DNA of 64,000 bases, taken from assembly GCA_950097015.1 (NCBI GenBank), contig CATNEN010000033.1, positions 4,261,501 through 4,325,500 on the forward strand. The letters are read 5' to 3'. The position numbers were made by a program, and so were the translations under genes. This DNA is from Macrostomum hystrix. Lineage: Eukaryota; Platyhelminthes; Macrostomidae. The notes under the pieces were generated by a model that saw only the letters and a list, made by a program, of their open reading frames with translations, had not been told where the DNA came from and searched no databases. This document shows, in pieces, positions 1-10,729 of the stretch (the stretch's first letter is position 1; each line of letters begins with the position of its first letter).

Positions 1-469
1 TGACATAATTAGTTCAGAAAGCATGTTGCCTGCTTTAAGGAATAATAGACACATCAAATAGCTGATTAAATTAAGAAAGAAGACATTGTAAGCCAATCTT
101 TGTAAATTTTCAATTAGAAACAAGGTATAAAATGATGTGAGAATTGAGCTGCGGCAAATATGGACAAGCTGGCATCGCAAATTTACTTTATAACTGAGGA
201 TAAACTGAGAGCAGGAAATGCCGATTTGAGAAGAATGCAGGCATTGCACACAATCAAAATATACTGATAGGCGAAACTGTGGGTGGAAACAAAAAATTAT
301 ACGCGACCTACAACGAAACCCAGGCGCAAGTACCCATTAAAGCTTCTACAAGCCTTACAATTACTCGTACTATGCCTAACTTAACTTTCGACGCCAAGAG
401 CAATTGGATTGCGCTACTTAGGAAATCACCCAATTTGAACAAAAAATCATCATTGCCGGTCATTGCAGA
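1..469. other. AT-rich flank without a recognisable gene
   Basis: No convincing coding region or repeat is visible. It leads into the 34-bp minisatellite that lies beyond the stop codon of the TARBP2-like gene, so part of it may belong to that gene's 3' flank. Confidence 0.5.
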
Positions 470-1001
470 TCATCATCGATCACCCTTCCCAATCCTTGTT
501 GGTCACTCATTGATCACTCTACCCAATCCTTATTGGTCACTCGTCAGTCACCCTTCCCAATCCTTATTGGTCACTCGTCAGTCACCCTTCCCAATCCTTA
601 TTGGTCACTCGTCAATCACCCTTCCCAATCCTTATTGGTCACTTATTGATCACTCTTCCCAATCCTTATTGGTCACTTATTGATCACTCTTCCCAATCCT
701 TATTGGTCACTTATTGATCACTCTTCCCAATCCTTATTGGTCACTTATTGATCACTCTTCCCAATCCTTATTGGTCACTCATTGATCACTCTTCCCAATC
801 CTTATTGGTCACTCATTGATCACTCTTCCCAATCCTTATTGGTCACTCATTGATCAGCCCTCCCAATCCTATTGATCACTCTTTGATCAGCTTTCCCAAT
901 CCTATTGGTCACTCATTGATCAACCTTCCCAATCCTTATTGGTCACTCATCGATCACCCTTCCCAATCCTTGTTGGTCACTCATCGATCAGCCTTCCCAA
1001 C
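470..1001. repeat. 34-bp minisatellite beyond the stop of the TARBP2-like gene
   Basis: About sixteen copies of a unit of about 34 bp, built around TCCCAATCCTTATTGGTCAC followed by a variable TCATTGATCAC. The last partial unit touches the minus-strand stop codon at 1002-1004, so the array would lie in the 3' UTR or be transcribed as read-through. Short open frames inside it are repeat artefacts. Confidence 0.93.
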
Positions 1002-2458
1002 TCAGATGGGACGCCCGCGCGGGTCTGTCAGGGCGGTCAGGGCTTCAAGGGCGGCTCGGCAGGCTTGGATTCGGGCGGCCTCGGCGGTGGCTCCGGAGCC
1101 CACCGCGGCCAGAGGCGGCGCCGTCCCTAGTCGCAGCAGGCAGGGTGTCAGGCCGCTGTGCCCGACTGCCAGATCGTGAAACTCCAGCGCGAACCTGTGC
1201 GCGGATGCCAGGGCTTCCAATCGCGCTTTCGGACACTGGACGACTTCGTCGCTGCCATTGTCGTCTTGGACATTGCTGACCGCGGCCACCTGAAAGTGTT
1301 TGCAGTTGGCCATTGATCTTCTAAATAAGTTAACATAATATGGATTAACAATGACTGAATCTAGTTACAGCCTCGTTATCTAATTAGTATCCTTAATAAT
1401 CATGGACTCCATGGAAAATCCCCATGGACTCCCCATGGAAAATCCCCATAGGCTATCCATGGACTCCCCATGAAAAATCCCCATGGACTCGCGCACCTGA
1501 CCAAGCAGCGGGCCGCCTTTGCGAGCTCGCAGGCCGGAGAACAGGCGGCCAATCTCGGTGCCAGCCGTGGCTGAAAGTCTGGCCGGACTGGCCGAGCGGG
1601 TGGCCTCGCCGGCGCCGCGGCCGACTGGGATTTCAGCCTCTTCTAGCAGGTCCAGCTCCTCCTGCGGGATAGTCAGCTTCTCGGCGCGGATCCGGTCCAG
1701 CAGGGCCTGCAGATTCGGGATTTGAGTATTGGAGTGACGTGAAGCATGACTTAGAAAATGTCACCCTGAATACCCAATTAATGTTTGAATACCCTTACCT
1801 GGGCGGCCCGGCGCTTGGCCAATCGCTTGGACCTGGCGCAGGCCTGCTGCTCCCAGCGCCACAGGCTGGCTGTGCACACAAACTGGCTGGTCTGGCCGGG
1901 GACAATTGTACAGGCGAACTGAAAGCCAGCCTGAGGCCACAGCCGGCGCTGGCAGAGCTCCTGCAGCTCCCCGATAGGATTGCCAGCCGCTTCCTCGTCG
2001 TCTTCCTCCAGGTTGGCCAGGTAGGCGGCAGCAGCGGCGGCGTCTGTCACACCGGACGAGTCGTCGCCGCATATTGAGCTACCGTCGGCTGACGCCACCG
2101 CTGCTGCTACTGCGGCAGCTGAAGCGGCAGCCGCCGCCGCGGCAGCGGACGATCCCGACGGCGCTGTTTCAGTCTGGCACAGCTGGCTGATGGTGGCACA
2201 CTCCGGCTCAGTCAGAGCAGCGCCATCGTTCAGCATCTTCACTAGGGTTGCGTGCGCGGCGTTGTGCTTCGCCCGCTTCTTGCTGACGCCGCGGCCGACG
2301 CCGCAGAAGGAGCCGGCGCGGCACTGAAACACAAACAGCGGCTCGTGAACCGGGCCCTCATTGGCTATGAGGTCGTACACCGGGGTGATGGAGCGCTTGA
2401 CGCAGAACTCCTGCAGCAGGCTGATCGGAGTCTTTCCGGTGGGAGGTCCGGCGGACAT
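1002..2458 (-). CDS. TARBP2: dsRNA-binding protein of the TARBP2/PRKRA (Loquacious) family
   Basis: Three exons are read on the minus strand: 2458-1799, 1706-1497 and 1289-1002. All junctions are phase 0, with donors GTAAGG and GTGCGC and acceptors CTGCAG and TTTCAG, giving about 385 residues (human TARBP2 has 366). Domain 1 (about residues 10-75) begins TPISLLQEFCVKR and ends in the basic SKKRAKHNAAHATLVKM helix, typical of an RNA-binding dsRBD. Domain 2 (about 160-220) begins NPIGELQELC and ends SKRLAKRRAAQ. Domain 3 (last 95 residues) fits the dimerising third domain that contacts Dicer in TRBP, PACT and Loqs. Poly-alanine linkers separate the domains. Family role: Dicer partner in small-RNA processing or regulator of PKR-like kinases. 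Whether it is closer to TRBP or PACT cannot be told by eye. Confidence 0.85.
1390..1492. repeat. short CCATGG-rich tandem repeat in TARBP2-like intron 2
   Basis: Four to five imperfect copies of a unit of about 24 bp containing CCATGGACTCCCCATGG and AAAATCC. It abuts the donor of the middle exon. CCATGG is itself palindromic. Confidence 0.7.
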
Positions 2459-2597
2459 AGCGAATGTTCATCTGGCTCAGCCGGGTTGGGAAGACTCGGT
2501 GTGCGAGCTGCGGATAGAAATTTTTTTTTCAATGTGCTTTAACACGTATGTGATGTATATGAAAACAAAATTTGGGAATATTTTATCCGCTGCTACA

Positions 2598-2960
2598 CTG
2601 ACCAATCAGAGAACGCCAAATCTTTAAGTCTAGTCTGACCAATCAGAGAACACTTCAAAGAACCATCAAGTCTATACTGACCAACCAGAGAACACCTCAA
2701 GTCTACACTGACCAACCAGAGAACACCTTAAGTCTACACTGACCAACCAGAGAACACCTCAAGTCTACACTGACCAACCAGAGAACACCTCAAAGAGCAC
2801 CTCAAGTCTACACTGTCCAATCAGAGAACTCAAAGAACCATTAAGTCTACACTGACCAATCAGATAACACCAGGTCTACAAGTCAACATTGACCAATCAA
2901 AGAAAGCTAAGCCAATAATCTAAGCTGAAGCATCGAAAAATTCTTGCCCTCTCAAACTGA
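2598..2960. repeat. about 31-bp minisatellite with a CCAATCAGAG core
   Basis: Degenerate tandem units of about 31 bp, consensus CTACACTGACCAAYCAGAGA followed by ACACCTCAAGT. It lies upstream of the TARBP2-like start. The CCAATCAGAG core recurs in the PIH1D1 and GRB2 intron arrays. The rest of 2508-3230 shows nothing else. Confidence 0.85.
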
Positions 2961-3232
2961 CCAATCAGAGAATATCAGACCCGTAATCCTATTTTCTAAA
3001 TTATAATTATTATCCTCCCTACGGCACAAAAAATTAAAGGTAAGTGGAGCATAGCAGAAAGTTATTAATTAGCAATGAAATTATTTTACTCAATTACAAA
3101 AAAATCAATTAAGGGTCAAAAATAGCTTCCAGCTGCCAGCAGTCGTTGAACACATAATAAAGCAAAATTGCCGTAACACAGTATAAATAATTTTTTTTTA
3201 TGTTTAACGGATGAGGACTCCATAGACTCCAT

Positions 3233-3712
3233 AGAATCCACTTCTCCTCGTACAAGAATCTACTTCTCCTCGTACCAAAATCTACTTCTTTTCGTACCAG
3301 AATCCACTTCTCCTCGCATCAGAATCCACTTCTCCTCGTACCAAAATCTACTTCTTTTCGTACCAGAATCCACTTCTCCTCGCATCAGAATCTACTTCTC
3401 TTCGTACCAAAATCTACTTCTCGTATCAGAATGTACTTCTCCTCGTACAAGAATCTACTTCTCCTCGTACAAGAATCTACTTCTCCTCGTACCAGAATCT
3501 ACTTCTCCTCGTACAAGAATATACTTCTCCTCGTACAAGAATCTACTTCTCCTCGTACCAGAATCTACTTCTCCTCGAACCAGAATCTACTTCTCCTCGT
3601 ACAAGAATCTACTTCTCCTCGAACCAGAATCTACTTCTCCTCGTACAAGAATCTACTTCTCCTCGAACAAAAATATACTTCTTTTCGTACCAGAATCTAC
3701 TAGTGCTCTAAT
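3233..3712. repeat. 22-bp minisatellite
   Basis: About twenty-one copies of a 22-bp unit, consensus TCTACTTCTCCTCGTACAAG plus AA, between the TARBP2-like gene and the 3' end of PIH1D1. The unit has no in-frame stop, so spurious forward open frames appear. Confidence 0.93.
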
Positions 3713-3854
3713 GTACTTCTGAAATGCTAGAACTTTCTATTAACTTCTCTTCTTCTAGAAGCTGGAGTCCAGATCTCAGCTCACCCGACTTTCAAATCTA
3801 CAAATCTGCCCCAATCCGTCGGTATTTGAGACCACAGGGAACCTCCAGGGCCCG

Positions 3855-5738
3855 CTAGGCCGCAGGGCCTCCGTCAACCGGCATGGTGACGGTGAGGAGG
3901 CGGTTGTCAGTGTCAAACTGCGCACAACATGCAGCTTGGTCGATGCAGACTGGCAGGTAGAAATCCAGCCTGTAGGCACGACTGCGGCAGGTGAGCAGCA
4001 GACGGTCGCCGCCAACCTGAAGCTGCAGAGAAGCTGCGTTGGCAATCAGGGGCAGGCGAATCTCGCACACAAAGTAGCTGGGCGCCCCGTGCGCCGGCTC
4101 CTGCAGCAGGCGGAACTCTGGACGGGGAGGCACCTTCGCTGCTGCCGCCGCCGCCGAGGCTGAATCGGCATCTGCCGCCTTGCTGGCGTCACCTCCGGAC
4201 ACCTCCTGGGGAGCAGTGAAGGGTGGGTGTACATTAGAACAAGATAATTAGAACAATACCCCACCCAACTTTAAAGTATTATTTTAACAATCTCGCTGTC
4301 TCATTAACTTCAGATCTAAAACTGGTACCTTAGCATCAAATCTCAAAGTTACAACTGATATAGACTAGACTGGCCCAGAGTGGATTGACTAATCAGAGAA
4401 CCTCAGCCACACTAGACTGGATTGACCAATCAGAGAACCTCAGCCACACTAGACTGGATTGAGCAATCAGAGAACCTCAGCCACACTAGACTGGATTGAC
4501 CAATCAGAGAACCTCAGCCACACTAGACTGGATTGACCAATCAGAGAACCTCAGCCACACTAGACTGGATTGACCAATCAGAGAACCTCAGCCACACTTG
4601 ACGGGATTGACCAATTGGAGAACCTCAGCCACACTAGACTGGATTGACCAATCAGAGAACCTCAGCCACACTTGACGGGATTGACCAATTGGAGAACCTC
4701 AGCCACACTAGACTGGATTGACCAATCAGAGAACCTCAGCCACACTAGACTGGATTGACCAATCAGAGAACCTCAGCCACACTAGACGGGATTGACCAAT
4801 CAGAGAACCTCAGCCACACTAGACGGGATTGACCAATCAGAGAACCTCAGCCACACTAGACGGGATTGACCAATTGGAGAACCTCAGCCACACTAGACTG
4901 GATTGACCAATCAGAGAACCTCAGCCACACTAGACGGGATTGACCAATTGGAGAACCTCAGCCACACTAGACTGGATTGACCAATTGGAGAACCTCAGCC
5001 ACACTAGACTGGATTGACCAATCAGAGAACCTCAGCCACACTAGACTGGATTGACCAATCAGAGAACCTCAGCCACACTAGACTTGATTAACCAATGAGA
5101 GAATAGTAGGCGAAGCGAGTTTTTGTCTGAAAATTCGATACGCTAATCAGGCTCACCTGAATAAAAGGCTTCGGCGCGCCGCCGGAGCGCACGAAATGCT
5201 GCGCCGCCTGCTGTTCCAGACTGCCAACATAGCGTTTGTTGCGCAACACGGTAAGATCTCGCCTGCTCAAGCTGAGCCCGTGCTTTGCTTCCACGCCCTC
5301 CACGGCCAGGCTAATAGCAAAGTTCTTGTACAGCTCGCTGTCTCGCATGCGATCTAGCAGGCGCGGATTGGCCACCACGTCGATGGCGGTGCAGGCCGCG
5401 CCGGCGTGATCCCGCTCGGCGCGTGGCTCCCCGATGCTCAGCGGCACGCGGAACCTGGCCGCGTGGCTGTCTGGGTCCTCCAGCAGGCGGGCCAGCTGCT
5501 CGTCTGTGGCCTCGGGCGGAGCGGGCAGATCGGCGCTCTGGCACAGGTTGATGAAGCACTTGCCGCCGCCAGCCTGCTCGATGCGACTTTTGATGCAGAG
5601 TCCGGGCTTGTAGCTCACCTGGCGACTGGCTGCCGCGGCGGTCGCGCCCGATCCAACGGTGTCCTGCGAGGCCAGCAGCTGCTGAAGGATTCGCAGCTTA
5701 TCCTCGGAGTCAGGCTCCTCCATAGCTGGAAGGGACAT
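3855..5738 (-). CDS. PIH1D1: PIH1 domain-containing protein 1 (R2TP complex subunit)
   Basis: Two minus-strand exons, 5738-5157 and 4205-3855, join in phase 0 (donor GTGAGC, acceptor CCCCAG) to give about 310 residues; human PIH1D1 has 290. The N-terminal PIH region (about residues 45-190) contains KPGLCIKSR, KCFINLCQS and the run RFRVPLSIGEPRAERD, as in the PIH1D1/Nop17 family. The C-terminal exon carries a CS-like beta-sandwich (PEFRLLQEP to LLTVTMPV). Family role: subunit of the R2TP co-chaperone with RUVBL1, RUVBL2 and RPAP3, which links HSP90 to assembly of box C/D snoRNPs, RNA polymerase II and PIKK kinases. The start follows an ATTTGCAG acceptor 26 bases upstream. The intron is almost filled by a 37-bp minisatellite. 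PIH1D2 or another PIH protein is less likely. Confidence 0.83.
4372..5100. repeat. 37-bp minisatellite in the PIH1D1 intron
   Basis: About nineteen copies of a 37-bp unit with the parts ACTAGACTGGATTGACCAAT, CAGAGAACCTC and AGCCAC. Variants GACGGG for GACTGG and CAATTGGAG for CAATCAGAG recur in blocks, which points to segmental amplification. The array takes up most of the 951-bp intron and ends about 50 bases from the donor side. Confidence 0.95.
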
Positions 5739-5764
5739 TGTCCAGCTCGCTAGTTAGCTCGGCG

Positions 5765-6814
5765 CTGCAAATCGAAACGACACTGGCCTCGGCTAAAAAC
5801 TGGTTTAAACTAGCAGCTACAGGAGGAAATAGTGTCCATGAGCAAGACACTTAATTCCCTGAGTTTCCTACCACCCCTAGCAACAGCTGGGGTCTATGGA
5901 CTGGTGTACACAGCTTTTTGAAGCGCCTTTGACTAGCTGCGACTGAGCCTTTGGCTGTCTAAAGAGGCTAGCAAACCAATCACAATGTAGCAATGTGCTA
6001 TTAATTGCTACACATTAGAAATCAACAGAAAAAACGACAAAACTTTAATGCGTTAAGAAATGTGTTATAGTAGCTTGTTTTAGTAACAATTGTTTCTTAC
6101 TCTGAGATATACTTGTATTTGAGAATAAAACAAGTAGCAACAAAGACCTGAAGGCGGAAATTTTTTTTAATCTTGTTTGATTATGTAAGGCAGCAATGTA
6201 CACAGATATGGGCATTGGTCCGCAAAGCTGGTCTAGTCGTTGTATACTTCGCTTATAGTGTAACTTATGGCAAAAGTACATGCTCACTGAAATAGTTATC
6301 TATTACTATAAAAACGATTTCTTCAGGCAGATTGGTCAATCTAAGGACAGTCACTTTGTTGCTTAAAATGAATGATTGATCTCTGTTTAAATGTAAGTCT
6401 ATGAGACCCAATCACTAGTATCTGTGACCACGTGTTTGATATTATAAGTATAGCAAAGCTATTAAACAAGAAAACTCAAGTGTTTTGTTTAAAAAACACG
6501 GAACGTTGATAGGTAAAAAATTACAAAGCCTATTTTGTGGCTGAAACAATGACAACAAAAAACTTGTTTCACTACTGGTCTATGCAGAATAGTAGTGTGA
6601 TAAGTACTCAAAACACAACACTGCTAAATATGTTTTGCTGCAAGTTAAGCAAAAAACTGAGATATGAAACAAAGAGAATTAATCGAACAAGTACTCGCTC
6701 AAAAAGCTAGAGCAAAGCCTTTGTGATTGAGAAGAAAAAACTAGCAAATTAGTTCAGGGTACACGTCCTCATTGTGCGCACTAATCTTAAAAAACGATGC
6801 TGGTTTGTTTAAAT
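5765..6814. other. intergenic AT-rich DNA between PIH1D1 and MYCBP
   Basis: Lies upstream of PIH1D1 and downstream of the MYCBP stop, both genes being on the minus strand. No open frame with recognisable features and no clear repeat were seen. It presumably holds the PIH1D1 promoter and the MYCBP 3' UTR. Confidence 0.5.
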
Positions 6815-8174
6815 CTACTCCGCAGCAGGGGCCCCACCTGCCGGTTCGTAATGTTGCACCTGAAATTAGGGTGTTTTCAGCAGCAAGTTTTCAGCCTTGT
6901 CATTTTTGCTAATACTCGTGATTTGACACGAACTAATTCTCTTTTGTCTCTTTAGATTCCAGTTTTAGCACATAATAGTCACCTGCTTGTTTATGGACAC
7001 AGGGGTATCAGCAATTACCTCTGTCCTTTGGTAAGTCATTACACCTGCCTTCTATTAGCAAATGCCTGTGACCTTGGTAAGTAATTACACCTGCCCTCTA
7101 TTAGCAAATGCCTGTGACCTTTGGTAAGTCATTACACCTGCCCTCTATTAGCAAATGCCTGTGAACTTGGTAAGTAATTACACCTGCCCTCTATTAGCAA
7201 ATGCCTGTGACCTTTGGTAAGTCATTACACCTGCCCTCTATTAGCAAATGCCTGTGACCTTGGTAAGTAATTACACCTGCCCTCTATTAGCAAATGCCTG
7301 TGACCTTTGGTAAGTCATTACACCTGCCCTCTATTAGCAAATGCCTGTGACCTTGGTAAGTAATTACACCTGCCCTCTATTAGCAAATGCCTGTGACCTT
7401 TGGTAAGTCATTACACCTGCCCTCTATTAGCAAATGCCTGTGAACTTGGTAAGTCATTACACCTGCCCTCTATTAGCAAATGCCTGTGACCTTTGGTAAG
7501 TAATTACACCTGCCCTCTATTAGCAAATACCTGTGACCATTGGTAAGTCATTACACCTGCCCTCTATTAGCAAATACCTGTGACCTTTGGTAAGTCATTA
7601 CACCTGCCCTCTATTAGCAAATACCTGTGACCTTTGGTAAGTCATTACACCTGCCGTCTATTAGCAATTACCTCTGTCCTTTGATTGGCAATTAACTATT
7701 GTTCTTAGGTTAACTGTTTAACCCTGGCTGTAAATATCGATTAGCTAGCCTGATCTAGAGATGTAAACAGAATGAATAAAATCTGAAAAAAGCCATCACT
7801 GACCTTGTCGCGCAGCTCCTTGTTCTCGGCCTCCAGCTGTTCAACCCGAGTCCGCAGCTCAGTGATTTCCACCTTCATAGCTTCAACATCCGGGGCGTCC
7901 GGTCCAGTGGTGCCCAGGTGCTGCTTGAGAAATTCCAGCGCATTGTTTGGTTTCTCTGGTTCTTCGTACAAGCCGACAAGAACTGAAAAATGGAAATTTG
8001 TACAAGGAAATATGTTAATGTCCTATACTAACTATTGGCAAAGCAAACATGGTGGAAATTCGCTACAAGGTACATAATTGCAAATGGCATAGCTGACTCA
8101 CCCTTTGTGAGCGCGTCCAGCACACCAGATTTCTCCAGGTACTTGCGAAACTCCTCCCGCTTTGAGTCGGCTGC
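6815..8174 (-). CDS. MYCBP: c-Myc-binding protein homologue (5' exon not located)
   Basis: Three minus-strand exons can be joined: 8174-8102, 7982-7804 and 6859-6815. The first junction completes the codon of LDALTK-VLVGLYEEPEKPN (donor GTGAGT, acceptor TTTCAG). The second joins ELRDK to a final 14-residue exon VQHYEPAGGAPAAE (donor GTCAGT, acceptor TTTCAG). The segments AADSKREEFRKYLEKSGVLD and YEEPEKPNNALEFLKQHLG are close to vertebrate MYCBP/AMY-1, followed by its leucine-zipper-like helix EITELRTRVEQLEAENKELR. Family role: small helical protein that binds the MYC N-terminus and AKAP proteins. The start codon and first few residues must come from an exon above 8174 that I could not place. 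The 944-bp intron holds a 93-bp higher-order minisatellite. Confidence 0.9.
7010..7680. repeat. 46/47-bp minisatellite with dimeric order in the MYCBP intron
   Basis: About fourteen units containing TTACACCTGCCCTCTATTAG, CAAATGCCTGTGACC and TTTGGTAAGT. Over much of the array, units with TTTGGTAAGTCA alternate with units with TTGGTAAGTAA, a dimeric higher-order repeat of about 93 bp. Each plus-strand unit carries the strong splice-donor consensus GGTAAGT, antisense to MYCBP. Confidence 0.95.
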
Positions 8175-10037
8175 CTGAATCAGCAAATAAAATTGGTAGG
8201 AGAAAACAGTAAATTTAACTGGCACCTCACGGTTATGAACCACTTAATGTACATTTTAATACTTTTGGAGTATATAATGTGTACTCTTTTATCCTAAATT
8301 TTTTCCAAAATTCAACTGAAATGACAGCTGTTGTTTATTTGTTTTCTTAGCAGCAAAAAGCACTGCAGCAATACTCATAAAATATACCATCCTGCAGCAT
8401 TGTATAAAAAACTATTAACATATTGCACTTGGTATCATAGAGAATGGAAGGACTGCACATATGAAAAAAGTTAAACAGTTACAACTTCTGTCAATGAAGG
8501 AGTATAATTTATATAGAGGCACCAGTGGCCATTACAAGTTTGTTTATTTCATGACTGTTCTTAAGTGTCATTCATGTACAGAAGTAATGGAAAGAAATTT
8601 GGAGGTTTACATTATTTTTTATACATTTTTAAACAGGTACAAGATTAGAAATAATAATAAACAGGTGTACCTATTGACAAAACTATCTCAATTGTTCTTG
8701 CTCTACTTGCTTCACTTTGATCTGAGATAAGTGGCTTAATCCTGACCTAAAAATGTCAAATAATGAAGGTTGAAAAGGCTAGAACAGTGGAGCACCAGCA
8801 GTCTTGCTTGGAAGGCTAAGTGATTGTCTTATTTTCTTTGAAACTTTAAGTGCATAGGTTTACATTGAACATGATAATAATAACAGTTTGGTTTATCAGT
8901 AATTACTAATTTATTCAACTTAATTGAAAACAGAATTAAAACTAAATAAATAAACTTACATAAAAATTGCTAGCTAGTGGAATAGCTTATATGTGATCAG
9001 TTCTTACTGTTAGTTACAATTACATTTTTTCATTGGCTTTATTAAATAAAGGCCTAGTCAAAATTATAAGTATGCATAGCTAAGCTACTAGCCTACTATA
9101 AGCAAACTAAGGTCGATAAGAATATTGATAGGCATAGGCTTATATTAAAACCTGCTAAAAGTATTGTAAATGAGATTTTGAAATAATTAGACCATGTTTG
9201 CTGAATTAAAACAAAATTTTACTTCCTAATTTTAGTATTTTAGTAAGTATTCAAAACTTATAAGTTTTAGCCATTGGCAGATTTAACAAATTTTTAAATA
9301 CAAATGGAAAGGTTGATTTAACTGTTTAAGATAGTTTCAGTTTCAGTGTTGTAAATAGTCCTATTTTGAAATCATCCTAGACAAGTGGCAGATGGGGTTC
9401 AATGACCATTTTGGTCAAAAATTTGGCTTGGTCTCCCATAATAATATTTTAGGTCCTCTAGCAGAAGGGGTGTTGATTGGCTAGGGCTAGGGGTTTAGTA
9501 CTGTCTGCCCCAAACTGGTCAAGGCTGGGGTGGGAGTTAGTTGTTAATGCTAATGTCCAAATATATAATAGTTTGTGCAGTTGCAGGCCTTTTCAACCTT
9601 CTAAATCACTACTGTTCTGTTCTTCTTTTGGCCATGCTGCCTCAGCACAACAGGGGGCTGTCCAGCCTGGTTGCACCAATGCATTTATGCAAGCTGCAAG
9701 ATTATAGGCAGTGTCCCTAATATTGATTCATGGCTTGCTGATAGACAATGTAGCCACTGTGACCAAAGTTTTTTTCTGTCCAAAATACAGATGCAAGCTA
9801 GCATCTTATCCCCAAAGTCTAGGTGCAAAAAAACCTAGGTACAAATTGCATCTGATGCCCAAAAATTAGGTGCAAGTCCAGTGTATTTTTAGTGCACCCA
9901 ATTTGCATAAAAAACCCTGACCATGATGACTATAATGCCTAAACTAAAGGGCACAGCAGCCATGTTCATAAGCAAGCCACAAATCAATATTAGTTATTGG
10001 CTGCAAGTCATGGCAGTAATTGGGTAGGTATCTAAAG
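8175..10037. other. AT-rich region upstream of the known MYCBP exons
   Basis: The missing first MYCBP exon probably lies here, but I could not identify it. Only short frames with no recognisable features occur. A mildly GC-richer patch at about 9360-9720 looks like decayed repeat DNA but was not identified. Confidence 0.45.
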
Positions 10038-10633
10038 GGTTGATTATCAATGGTCATTTCGTCTCGGCCACTTAAATATTGTCTCGTCTGCCAATATATA
10101 ATATAGTCAATCTATCTGCTAACATAGGCACTAGTTGAAAAAACTAATAACCAATAATGAATTCTCATCAAGCTTCATATTGAAATGTAATATAAACATC
10201 TTATAATTTATAATTTGTTATAATGCTAGGATTTTTCTGAAATTTCCGGAGCTAATAAGCAGCTTAAAAATACACATAGCTGGGACCAACCATTTCCATA
10301 TCTAAACATTGCCAATGGTTGCATCTGTCACACTGAAGGGCATGCTGTCTTGCTGTAACAACAGCATGGCGAACGACACAATCATCCATGAAAGCAAAAG
10401 CTAAGGCTAAAGCTATAATATTCTTCTTAAAAACCATTTCTAAATTTGGAATATATTTCTATGAATGATGCCATTACACAAAAATAATATAAGTTTGTTT
10501 TGCTGAAAATATTTATCATTATAAATACACTTTCTATAATAAAAGAAATGTTTTAGAATAAAATGTTTTTACAGTCTTCATCCCTTTTCAAAATAGTCGT
10601 TATGTCTGCCACGAGACGAAATGACCGCCCATC
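10038..10633. mobile_element. candidate MITE with 15-bp terminal inverted repeats
   Basis: GGTCATTTCGTCTCG at 10052-10066 and its exact complement at 10612-10626 bracket about 550 AT-rich bases with no coding. The 8-mer ATCTAAAG occurs just outside on both sides (10030-10037 and 10634-10641), as expected of an 8-bp target duplication. The sequences between this 8-mer and the inverted repeats differ in length, so the exact ends are uncertain. Confidence 0.5.
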
Positions 10634-10729
10634 ATCTAAAGCGTGGGAAATTTGTATGATCAAAAGTCCTAAATGGTGTTTGTATGTTTGAGCCTATATA
10701 ATTGCAGAAACGTGCAGCTATAATGCTGC

